Positions 1 to 10,226 of a stretch of DNA of 64,000 nucleotides are shown here, one piece after another. Below the pieces are notes generated by a model. The model searched no databases and had not been told where the DNA came from. It worked only from the letters and a program-made list of their open reading frames with translations. Positions within the stretch are counted from its first letter, which is position 1. Each line of letters begins with the position of its first letter. This DNA is from Theropithecus gelada (taxonomy: Eukaryota; Chordata; Mammalia; Primates; Cercopithecidae): contig NC_037674.1 of NCBI RefSeq assembly GCF_003255815.1, positions 952,365-1,016,364 on the forward strand. The letters are read 5' to 3'. The translations under genes and the position numbers were made by a program.

Positions 1-149
1 ACAGGGCACACCCTGGGCTCGGCCAACCCAGCCTCTGCCTGTGCCTAGCTCTGCTGGCACACGGGGAGCAGAGGTCACTGCTTCTTCAGGCAGGATCTGA
101 ATTAATCCGCTTATTCCAGTCACCAGGATTAATATTTAATAAGCACTTA

Positions 150-285
150 TTCACCTGCTTGTCCTCCCCATGAGGTCCTTAGAAAGCAAGGACCATGTGT
201 AACTCAACTCTGCATTTCCAGCACATGGCAAATGTCTGTACATACTTGCACTGCATGTATTTTTGTTGACTCAATTGATGAATTA
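150..285 (+). mobile_element. L2 LINE 3' end fragment
   Basis: The order 'cctccccatgaggtcctt', 'aaggaccatgtgt', 'ccagcacatggcaaatg' and a terminal 'gttgactcaattgatg' follows the L2 3' end pattern (gene-tail-like 'gagggcagggaccatgtct ... agcacagtgcctggca ... ttgttgaatgaatga'). It is heavily diverged, as expected for an ancient element. Family by eye. Confidence 0.6.
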
Positions 286-1049
286 GGTTAAGTCACCCTT
301 CACCTCTCCTTCTTCTTCTCTCCTGGTGGAGAGATGACCAGCTGCACAGCTGCACAAATGGACCCAGGAAGGCTCTGATGTCCTTCGCCGACCCTCCCAG
401 GGGCAATGGTCAGGGCTGCAGCCTATGGCCCCCGGGGCTGTGTCTGAATTGGGAGGATGGGCATGGGGCTGGCCTCTGGTGAAAAATGTAGGGGACCTTT
501 TGATCATTTCCTGTCCCTCCACAGCCAAGAACACTCAAGCTGACCCTGCTGGAAATAGGGAGTCACACCCAAGCACAGGGCTGGTCACAGAGTTCAGAAA
601 TGCCACCCTTATTGGCCTTTTATCCTAAACGACATTTCTGAAAGCAGCACATGGGCACAGCACACTGTGCTGGAAGTCACGTTTATGGAAGCAGAGGCCA
701 CCTATCAACAGAACAGTTTCCCAAGACAGGAAAGTGGAAGACAACATCCAATTCATTTTCTTATTACTCATTCACCAAAAATAACCAGTGTATAGTTAAA
801 CATACACCTTAAACAGTAGTGTGCTGAGGGAAAGGGCCTGAAATGCAAATCTCACCTGTACCTCTGCACTCCTGAGTCACGTCCTCTGCTGACAGTGATC
901 TCTGAGACATCTGCCAACTCTTTGGGAGACAGCGGCTTCTGTAGTTGAGGTAAACGAGCTCTTCATGGGTGCATGGAGGGAGACGAGGAAGATACAGGAT
1001 TTATGCCTGAGGTAGATCCGGTTGGAGGTACGAGAATTCATGTGCTTAG
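286..1049. other. Unassigned sequence
   Basis: No repeat family or gene recognised. Short open frames on both strands (63-83 codons) have no recognisable domain and are the size expected by chance. Confidence 0.5.
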
Positions 1050-1063
1050 AAATCATTAATATT

Positions 1064-1405
1064 GACCAGGCGCGGTGGCTCACACCTGTAATCCCAGCAC
1101 TTTGGGAGGCCAGGGTGGGTGGATCACCTGAGGTCAGGAGTTCGAGGCCCTCCTGGCCAACATGGTGAAACCCGTCTCTACTAAAAATACAAAAATTAGC
1201 CAGGCATGGTGGTGCGCGCCTGTAATTCCAGCTACTTGGGAGGCTGAGGCAGGAGAATCACTTGAACCCGGGAGGCAGAGATTGCAGAGAGCAGAGATCA
1301 TGCCACAGCACTCCAGCCTGGGCAACAGAGTGAAATTCTACCTCAAAAAAAAAAAAAAATAAATAAAAATAAAAATAAAGAAGAAAGAGAAATAAATAAA
1401 TAAAT
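1064..1405 (+). mobile_element. AluS element, full length, with TSD
   Basis: Complete dimeric Alu beginning 'gaccaggcgcggtggctc' and ending in an A-rich tail that has grown into AAAT/AAATA repeats (1345-1405). The text 'ggtcaggagttcgag' and 'ggccaacatggtg' places it with AluS rather than AluY. A perfect 14-bp target-site duplication, aaatcattaatatt, lies at 1050-1063 and 1406-1419. The 60-odd-codon frames inside it are Alu shadows. Confidence 0.95.
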
Positions 1406-1419
1406 AAATCATTAATATT

Positions 1420-1774
1420 ATCATTGGTAAGCGTGTAATGATCAGCAGGCAGTCATAACATCACTGCTTCTCCAAGGAACAACTTAAATCTGGAAATAAT
1501 ACTCAGGCACTGCTATCCCTTATAAAGACAGGGAGACCACACATCGCAGGATCCTTCCCTAGGGGTGGAGTTGACCAAATCATGAGGTAGTCCTATTTTA
1601 GTCTTCTCCTTAAAGGATGGTACAGGCTGGCAAGTGTCTTTAAGAAATCATTTTCTATCAATTTCTAGGATTTCCTACTTCTCATTTTTCATTACGAAGG
1701 CATCTGGAACTAAAGAAAACTCAAGTAGTTCATGTTGAGAGGAAAAGGCGAAAGAGGCTCCATGTGCTAGAAGA
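1420..1774. other. Unassigned sequence
   Basis: Nothing recognised on either strand between the AluS and the MIR fragment. Confidence 0.4.
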
Positions 1775-1905
1775 CGCTGGTGACCTCGCTTTGCCCTGGT
1801 TCTGCCACTGAGTCAACCTCAGACACACTGTTTGGTCTCTGTGCCTCAGTGTCCCACCTGTAGAGCAGAGGCATAGGACAAAGGGCCACTAGACTCTTCT
1901 TCCAG
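1775..1905 (-). mobile_element. MIR SINE fragment (antisense)
   Basis: Contains 'tctgtgcctcagtgtcccacctgt', the antisense MIR core pattern (ctctgtgcctcagtttcc...atctgtaaaatggg), preceded by 'ctgccactgagtc'. Ancient and diverged; ends approximate. Confidence 0.6.
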
Positions 1906-1934
1906 ACTGTCGATATTAAGTTAGATGCTTAACC

Positions 1935-3811
1935 TTGATGCCTTCATATTTTTGAATAAACGTTTGTGTAGATGTATAACATACATATAGGAAATTATAA
2001 ATATTTCCCTAGCGAATTTTCACAAAACTCTCACCACCTAGAAGCCCCATTCCCTGTACGCTTTCTGGAAATGCTGACTTTTAGTTCTATAGCTTAGCTG
2101 TGTCTGGCGTTGAGCTTCTTATAAGTGGAAGCGCACCGTGTGATTTTGCTGTGTGTCGGTCTTGTTTTGCCCCACACGATATTCATGACACTCATCGGTG
2201 GTGTTGGCAGGTAGCAGAGTTTGCTCATTTTGATCCTTCAGGTATTCCATTGTGAGAATGTGCTGCAGTTTATTTACCATCTGTGGTTGGTTAGTATTTG
2301 GGCGGTTTTTTTTGTTTTTAGGTCTTATTAATAATTATGCTAGGAACATTCTTGTGCACAATTTTTGCTTGGTTTTGTTTTTGGTGTATTTCTGGTTGCT
2401 ATATATCTAGGAATGAAATTTCTCTGCCCTAGAGTGAGCATAAGTTCAAGATTAGTACACAGTTTTCTAAAGAGATTAGGTTACTTTATATTCCCACCAG
2501 TAGAATATTAGATTCCATGTGCTCCCTGTCCTCAACAGCAGGTGGTGGTGTTAGCACTTTGTTGTCAGGCGTTCTGGCGAGTGTGTAGTAGCACCTCACT
2601 ACAGTGTCAGTGTGCGTTTTTCTGATGAGTGATGATGTTGAGCACAGCCTCTTTTGTAAAGTGTCTGTCCACTCCTTTTGTCCATTCTCCTGTGATGTTG
2701 TCTGTCCTTTGGCTAATTTGTGGGAGGTCTCTCACTACTCTGGATCAATGACTTCCTTGTTACTCTTTTAATGGCACATTTGATCGCAACAAAAGTTGTT
2801 AATTTTAAGGCAGTCCAATTTATGTTTTTTATGATTAGTGCTTTTTGTGTCCTAAGGAAGGAATATTTGCTCATCTCCCAAAACATGGTAATTTCCCATT
2901 TGATCTTATAGAAATTCTATTGTTTGCCTTTTTTGTTTAGCTCCACAATCCAGCTAGTCTTGCTATTTTTATGTATGGTGTGAGCGGGAGTCAAGATAGC
3001 ATTTTTTTGGTATGGATATTCAACTGACCTTTTATTTAAAAGACTATCTCTTCTCTTTCTGGTCTAGAACAGACTACTCTGTTCTATTGACATATTTTGC
3101 TATCCTCAAACCAACACTCCCTGTTTTAATAACTGCCGTTTTATGATGTGTCCAGATGTGCTGAGGTGTAAGCCTTCCAACTTTGTCCTTCATTCTCAAG
3201 ATTGTATTATTTGCCTTTTTCATTTTCATAAATAAATATAATAAATTTTGAATGTTTCTATAAACCTAGCTGCTATGATTTTGATTAGAATTGTATTGAA
3301 TCTACAAATGCATTTGAGAAGAATCACACTCATGAGCATTTATTTAGGCTTTCTTTAAGTTCTCTGAAGAACGATTCGTAGGAGTTCTGTGGAGAGGCCA
3401 TGCATATTTTTCACTAGATTTATTCCTAATAATTTGATGTTCTTTGAGGCTATTGTAAATGGTATCCTTTAAATAAAGTTTGTTTTCTAATTTATTATTG
3501 CTGACATAAACAAAGGTAATTGATTCTTTTGTATGTTTTGGCCCTCTGTCTAGAAACTTTGCTAAATTTAATTAATAATTCCCACAATCTGTCTGAATGA
3601 ACTCTTGTATTTTCCACAGAAGTATGTCATAATAATGGCATTTTAAATTTCTTTTTTTCCAGTCTATTCTCTTATCCCATTTCTCAAATTATTGCACTGG
3701 TCAGGACTAGACATTTCTATAGCATGCCTGAATTCAGAGTGAAAGCTTTCAGCATTTCCTAAATGTGATGTTGGCGTGAAACGTTGTGTATTTAACAGAT
3801 AAGAAACTTCC
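1935..3811 (-). mobile_element. Old L1 (L1M class) 3' portion, antisense
   Basis: Read on + it follows the inverted L1M 3' UTR and ORF2 carboxyl region in order: 'ttgtgtctggcgttgagcttc', 'tattccattgtgagaatgtgc', 'cccaccag', 'gatgatgttgagcacagcctc', then 'gaagtgtctgtccactcc'. Many indels and stops; no open reverse transcriptase frame. It is cut at 3811 by a younger AluY. Confidence 0.75.
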
Positions 3812-4112
3812 GGCCGGCGCAGTGGCTCAAGCCTGTAATCCCAGCACTTTGGGAGGCCGAGACGGGCGGATCACGAGGTCAGGAGATCGAGACCATCCTG
3901 GCTAACACAGTGAAACCCCGTCTCTACTAAAAAATACAGAAAACTAGCCGGGCGAGGTGGCGGGCGCCTGTAGTCCCAGCTACTCGGGAGGCTGAGGCAG
4001 GAGAATGGCGTGAACCCGGGAGGCGGAGCTTGCAGTGAGCTGAGATCCGGCCACTGCACTCCAGCCTGGGCGACAGCGCGAGACTCCGTCTCATCAAAAA
4101 AAAAAAAAAAAA
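3812..4112 (+). mobile_element. AluY of Old World monkey type, with TSD
   Basis: Full-length Alu with little decay. It has 'ctcaagcctgtaatccc', 'aactagccgggcgaggtggc' and 'gagatccggccactgc', which I associate with cercopithecid AluY lineages. The A tail ends at about 4112. The 11-bp TSD aagaaacttcc is at 3801-3811 and 4113-4123. It interrupts the L1M element on its left. Confidence 0.95.
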
Positions 4113-4123
4113 AAGAAACTTCC

Positions 4124-4689
4124 TTCTGGGGACGACTTTACAGGAGGTGGGAACTTGCACTGTTCGCTGTGAGGACACTTGAGGTCATTACTTCTTTGCC
4201 TCAACCAGGTTTATTTGTAAACATACTAATGGGATTTGCTAATTGGAAGATAATCAGGGGCTTTTAGGGGTTGTTATGTAACAAGTCCTTTTGTAAGAAT
4301 GCTTTTAGCAGGATAGACCTGAGTTTTATCTTTCTAGCCCCATGAGACTACTGAAAACTCCATGTAGCTTCCTGGCTTCTCAGCTACTCCATTCTGCTCT
4401 GTGTCTTGCCTTTCAGTTGCCTCCTTAGAATCAACAAATAAACTGAGGAAAATGTGTCAGGAAGCCCTGGGTGCCTCCCCCTACTCTTGAAATTTGGAAT
4501 CCTTGAATTCTGGTCATCTGTTTGTTCTCAACAAAAATATTTTGTCCAACTTGTATATTGTTCTCTGGGGAGAGTCCATCAGGAATAACTTAATCTGCTA
4601 TTGCAGGAAGCAGAAGTAAATTCTTCTGAAAATGCAAATTTTAGCATATGTAATACACAATTTCAAAATAATGATTTTAATATTTTATG
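4124..4689. other. Unassigned sequence, possibly decayed repeat
   Basis: It sits between two antisense L1M segments and may be L1-derived, but I could not align it to an L1 consensus from memory. No gene seen. Confidence 0.35.
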
Positions 4690-6530
4690 AATATAACATG
4701 TACACTTACAGTTTTTATTTTTAATTAGCAGATACAATTTTATATTTATCATGTACAGTATGATGCTATAAACTATGTATACATTGTGGATTGACTAAAT
4801 CTCACAAATTAACATATGTATTACCTTAGTTATCATTTCTGTGGTGAGAACACCCAATATCCATACTTTTTACCAGTGAGTTTTATACTTTCAGATGTTT
4901 TTGTGTTACTCATTAGCATCCTTCTCTTCCAGCTTAAATAACTCACTTGAGCATTTCTTGAAAGATAGCTGACACACCTTTTGTCGGGGTAAGTATCTCA
5001 CCTCTATTTCTGAAAGACAGTTTTGCTGTGTACAGGATCTTGGTTGGCAGGTTTTTTTGTTTTTTTTTTTTTCCTTCAGTACTTTTAATATAGCATCTCA
5101 CTGTCTTGGCCTGTAAGGTTTCTGCTGAGAAATCTGCTGCTAGTCATATTGTAACTCCCTTATATTTTATTTGCTTCTTTACTCTTGCTACTTTCAGGAT
5201 CTTCTCTTTGTCTTTGGTTTTTGACAGTTTGATGTTCTTTCGTCTTGTTTTGATGGAATCTAATTGGAGGCCTTTGACCTTTCTGTATCTAGTCATTTAT
5301 CTTTCTCTAGGATTGAAAAGTTTTCTGCTATTTTTTCTAAATATCCTTTCTAATTTTTTCTCCTTTTTAACTCCTATAACTCAAACATTTGCTCTTTTGA
5401 TGTTGTCCTATAAACTTTGTAAGCTTTCTTCATGCCTTTTCATTCTTTCCTATTTTTTCTCCTCTGACTATATATTTTCAAATGACTTGTCCTCAAGTTT
5501 GAAGATTCTTTCTTCTGTGTGGTGAATTCCAGTGTTGATGCTCTTTTGCATTTTTCATGTCATTCGTTGTATTTTTCACCTCCAGGATTTCCGCTTGCTT
5601 TTTAAAATTATTTCAATCTGACTGTTAAATTTCTCATTCTAGCCACTTACTATTTCTTCATTTCACTCATCTTTTTCCCCTGTATTTTCTTGAAGTTCAC
5701 ATAGCTTCCTTAATAGTTAATTTTAATTCTTTGTGAGGCAGTTCATATATCTTGATTTTTTTAGGGTCAGTCATTGGCACTTTATTTTGTCCCTTTGAAG
5801 ATGTCATGTTTCCCTGATTGCTCTTCATCCTTGTGGTCATGTGTTGATGTTTGTGCATTTCAAGAAGTAGGAGCTTATTTCAGTCCTTGCAGACTGGCTT
5901 CCTCTGGAAAAGCCATTCAACAGTCAACCTGTTGAGAGATTTTGAGCTGGTTGTCTGGCATGGTTCTGAAGCCTGGGGCAGCTAGGGTCAATGTGGTGTG
6001 GGGGTGGACCTGACTTTTGGTGCCACTGTGGCCAGTGTGGTGCCAGGAGACACCAGAAGCCTAAGGCTGCAATGGCTGTCATGGTGCTGGGGCATGCCCC
6101 AAACCCAGGCCCACTATAACCAGTATAATGCCAGGGTGAGCTGGAGGTCGAGCCTGCCTCACAGCCCTGAAGCCCGGCACCTGGACAGGTCTGGAAGCTT
6201 AGTCTGCAGGTACTAACCTGGAGTCTGGGTCCCTGGGGATCTGTCTGGTACTGAGTTTTAACTGTGACAGGCCCAGCGTTGGGACCTAAGGCAAAGTCCT
6301 GTGCTTACTTTCCTCTCATTGCCCTGAGAAGACATTATCTCATGCCGTGCTGCACTGATTGACGTGGGGAAAGCCATGATGTGGGTAATATAAAACTGTC
6401 CTTCCTACCTGTTTCAATGCATTCTTTTTTATGACTGTGCTACAACCATTTATTATGATCTCTCACTTTTTTTTCTCTTGCAAAGGTATTTTTGTGCAAG
6501 GATAGTTGTTCAAATTGATGTGTGGGCTGG
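4690..6530 (-). mobile_element. L1M element, antisense: 3' UTR joined to 5' UTR, ORFs absent
   Basis: 4690-4850 matches the antisense L1 3' UTR ('gtacagtatgatgctataaac', 'gtggtgagaacaccc'). From about 4855 it matches the antisense 5' region of L1M elements: 'ctgtaaggtttctgctgagaaatctgctg', 'tttcaaatgacttgtcctcaag', 'catgtttccctgatt', and finally 'ggatagttgttcaaattgatgt', next to the L1 5' terminus. ORF1 and ORF2 are missing between the two parts. The order and strand fit one element with a large internal deletion, though two abutting elements are possible. A 139-codon frame at 5106-5525 is repeat-derived noise. Confidence 0.7.
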
Positions 6531-8520
6531 GGGACAGGGGAGCGGCAGACCTGGGGCAGAGGCAGACAAGCCTGAAGACCACAGGGGCAGCGAAATGTGG
6601 GCAGTCTGCTGGTTTCTATTACAGGAGGGATGGGACCTTACTTACATTTTCAAAGGAAAAAAATACTATCTTAAAGAAGATATGAACTTTAAAAAATCCA
6701 AACATCTGAATGTAACCGTTATCTCATGTCTTTTGAAAGTCCAGATGAACCAAACAAAACTGAGGTATTTTGATGATATTTCAACCAAACTGGATCAATT
6801 CAAAAGAATGCAGGCATTCGTGACCAGCCTTTCATGAGAGATGAGTGCTAATGGATTTGGGGGTCACAAGGGTTCTGCCTCTGAGAGTGCTTTTTCTTTC
6901 TTGTTTTTGCTTTTTGTTACAAAGTTGTAATTATCCTTTGCCCCAATTTTCTGTAATGGACAGATGAAGAAGGATGTAAATGGTCAACGTGAGAATATAA
7001 ATGGCAATCAAATTGAGTTCTTCCTGTTGGGCAAAACCAAAGCAATTAATGACTATTTCCTTACATCCTATTTTTGCAAGTTATCTCCAAAAGTCATGAA
7101 TGAGCTTTTAGTTTACTAAAACATCTGAGGGAGGAGAAATCCCTGTTTACATGGTATGTGCAAGAGGGGCCCACAGAAGACTTGTGCTAGCTGAGCAGAG
7201 TGCTGTCCCATCACAGGGCCACCTTGGAGATGTCTGCTGGGAACCAATGTCACTAGGGAGAACCCAGCCTGCACAGCAATACAGCACCAAAGACAGACTC
7301 CCTGAGGGGCTTGCACCCCCACACATGCCCTCTCTCCACCCTCCACACTCTGCTGCCATTTCCTTGAATGCAGGCGATTCTAGTCTCCCTTCTTAGTTTT
7401 CAGCTGTGAAGTCTTCCTCTGGGAGCCCCCACCACCCTGGTTACCTACTGGGTCTTCCATCGTGGTTCTGCAAGGACTGTGCCTGCTGTGGTGGGCTGGA
7501 CCCCACGGGCCACCTTTGATGGTGCCTTCTCAACAGAGGGTCTCTCTTCCATGTCTCTGGGCTCTCCAGGTCTGGTGCACGACAGGTGCTGAAGGTAGAA
7601 ACCACCCATACACTATTAGTGTGTTTTTGTTCCTTCTTCCTCCACTTTGAGAAGGGGAGATCCCCAGGCCTGGCTATTTTCACAATTTTCATGCACAATG
7701 GAATTCATTATTCTCAAATTCAGGTTCATATTCATTGTATTCAAGTATAAATTTCGGAGGAAGCTCTTTCACTCTGAATGAAAAGTGAATACTGTGTCTG
7801 ACTGATTGGCACTTGGAATAAAACCATCTCTTGCCAGCAAGCCTGTGTCTCATTGGCAGACCTACTCACTCTACTTCAAGGGCAGCTGTCAAGATATCCT
7901 GTCAGACCCTGGGCTGTGGATAGATACTCCAGGGGTCTCGCCTGAAAGCTGAGCCAAAAGTGATTAAGCCTCTTGGCAGTACTGGAATAGGTTCCACATT
8001 TTTGCTTATTGATGGCTTAAATATATGAATGAATGTAAGAACTCACACTGGGGATGCTGGTATGTTAAACAGTGTTAACATATGCATCATATTTAAATAT
8101 GCCCTCAGAATTCTCTGCCTCTATTTAGAGGAGATTCCTTTTTTCTCTCCTGTGAGCACATGGCACCTGACACCTAAACCCTGCCTCATTCCCAGAACTG
8201 ACTGAAGTCCATTCAGCTGAGGTAATTTAAGTACACCCCCAGGGTCACTGATGGAGCAGGTACAAGAGAGTGAAGAATGAGAGTATAATGTTTCTGTAAC
8301 TCTTCATGCCTCATTAAATCAAAGAAAGATGCAGTTCAGCATTTCTATCTATAAATAGCGTAACATTAACATCACAATGTATTCATTTCCTTTGAATTCT
8401 TTTTCTCCTTTTACATCCAGGCTGAGGCCAAATCCCACATATGAGAAACCTCTATACCTGCCACAAAACAAAATACCATCAACATTTCCTTCTTCAAAAG
8501 AGACATGTAATTTGAAAGTT
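6531..8520. other. Unassigned sequence
   Basis: About 2 kb without a repeat I can name. A 119-codon frame (6478-6837, +) starts inside the L1M 5' end and runs out into this DNA, so it is probably fortuitous. Other frames of 60-85 codons around 7116-7698 overlap on both strands and show no domain. Confidence 0.45.
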
Positions 8521-8618
8521 ATATATATATATATCTTTCTCAGTCCATCCAGGTTGTAAATGACACTAAAATTTAGAGATTTGTTGTCTCATATATATGT
8601 GTGTGTGTGTGTGTGTGT
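8521..8618. repeat. (TA)n and (TG)n microsatellites flanking a short MaLR-like fragment
   Basis: A (TA)7 run at about 8521-8534 and a (TG)n run at about 8599-8618 flank a 50-bp segment (8536-8587) that matches part of the MaLR-type internal region at 11080-11135 with only a few differences. Confidence 0.75.
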
Positions 8619-9249
8619 CACAGCTAAAATGGCTGTTCTTGCTTAGTAATATTTTTATATTTTATAACATTCAAAGGAAAAAAATTCTATCTGAAAGATT
8701 TATAAAATAAATATTTTATACAGGTAATTTTCTCATTGAGAACTAATAGGTACTGTAAATTCAGAGATCCATTATGATTTTATGACAAAGTATATGAGTT
8801 TTATAATTTTTTAAGACTTTGCATGCAAAGCCATCATTGCTTTTTGAATTTTAAGAGAATGTTATAATCAAGTGCAAAATCAAATGAAAGTGTATATGCA
8901 TGTGCGAGGTGTCTGAAGCTACCTTACAGCCAGTGTAGTAACAGCCCATGACACAGGGTTAAGTCACAGGAACTGAGAATGCCATTCTGCTTAATCAGGG
9001 GCTACATTTAGGATGACTTTGGCTGCAAGTAATAGAAAACTTAACTTTGATGGATTTCAGAAATAAAGACATTTATTAACTCAGGGAAAATGCTGAGAAA
9101 ACACGGGCTTTAGAATGAGTGGATCCCTGCATGGCTGAGCAGCATTCTGAAACTCCCTCTGTTGCTCGTTCTGTGTGTCGGTATTCTGCTGAGTTCAGGC
9201 TTGCATTGTTTTTGGTGTTGCCCATCAGATCAGTTCTCAAAGCGCTTGG
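8619..9249. other. Unassigned AT-rich sequence
   Basis: 'ggctgcaagtaatagaaaac ... tttattaactc' at 9021-9080 resembles a widespread primate repeat whose name I cannot assign. The rest is not recognised. Confidence 0.35.
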
Positions 9250-10070
9250 GATATAATTTAAAAATATATATATATTTGGTCTTTGTCCTTGGTTCCTGGC
9301 ATATAGCTCCTAAAACCCTTGTAATCTGGAGAGGGGTAACAGTGTTTTTTGCATGCGAATAAGGCAAATGGTGACTGGGACCCTAGATAGCTCTAGGATG
9401 GAGGCTGCCTGCCAGCAACACCAAGGCGTGATTAGAGGGTTGGAGCTTTCAGCCCAGCCCTCTAAACTTGGGAAAGGGGAGGGGCAGGAGATTGAGCCAA
9501 TTACCAATGGCCAGTGATTTAATCAATTATGACTACCCAGTGAAACCTCCATAAAACCCTTTAAAAATGGGGTTTGGAGCTCTTCCAGTTGGTATGTACA
9601 CTGGCACACCTGCCGAGGCCAGGAAAGCTCTGTGCACCCTCCTTTCCCAGTGTCTTGAATTATGTGTCTCTTCCAACCTGCAGAGGCCAGGAAAGCTCTG
9701 TGCACCCCTCCTTCCAGGACCTCACCCTACACATCCCTTCCATTTGGCTGTTCCTGATGTGTATCCTCTGTAATTAACTGGCAATGACATATACAGTGTT
9801 TTCCCGATTCTGTGAGTCAGTCTAGCAAATTATCAAACCATAGGAGGAGCTGTGTGAGCCCCACAGTTTTTAGCAGATTGATTAGAAGTATAGGAGGACC
9901 AGGACTTGTGACTGGCATCTGAAATGGGGGTGGTGTTGAGGGACTGAGCCCTTAACCTGTGAGGTCTGCACTAACTGCAGGTAGTGTTGGAATTGATTAA
10001 ATTGTTGGACACCTAGTTGTTGTCAGAGAGGTAAATAATGTGTTGGTGTTGGAAAAAGACACAACCCACA
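9250..10070 (+). mobile_element. ERV LTR, probably ERV-L related
   Basis: Matches an LTR pattern I know from primate genomes: 'cctccataaaaccc' (TATA-like, near 9547), 'ttccatttggctgttcctgatg', 'tctgtgagtcagtctagcaaatta', 'gactgagcccttaacctgtg', ending 'acaacccaca' at 10070. A primer-site-like sequence follows 4 bases later. The left end is uncertain. An internal near-repeat, 'gaggccaggaaagctctgtg', occurs at 9616 and 9684. No internal retroviral region follows beyond about 150 bp, so this is a solo or truncated LTR. Confidence 0.6.
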
Positions 10071-10074
10071 TTTT

Positions 10075-10091
10075 TGGTGCCAGAAATGTTG
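10075..10091 (+). other. tRNA-Leu-like primer binding site remnant
   Basis: 'tggtgccagaaatgttg' resembles the primer site complementary to tRNA-Leu (tggtgtcagaagtggg) that gives ERV-L its name. It lies 4 bases after the putative LTR end, the usual position. The match is imperfect, so this is suggestive only. Confidence 0.45.
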
Positions 10092-10226
10092 TGAGTACAC
10101 TAGAGTAGAAACACAATAGAACCCCAATGTCATCTATTTTTTAAAATGTCCTTTAATAGAAGTGTAAATTATAAAACACTAAATGGCTACACTCCAGTTT
10201 ATAGCTAAGTTTTACATATGTCCATT

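Noticed and set aside
3871..4267. Frames with 'SRVAGTTGA' and 'LECSGRISAH' motifs
   Set aside because: These are well-known Alu translations. The same peptides recur at 13.8, 17.0, 43.9, 57.4 and 62.3 kb.
5106..5525. 139-codon hydrophobic frame resembling a membrane protein
   Set aside because: It is the T-rich antisense strand of an L1M 5' region. T-rich codons give Phe/Leu/Ser, which mimics a membrane protein.
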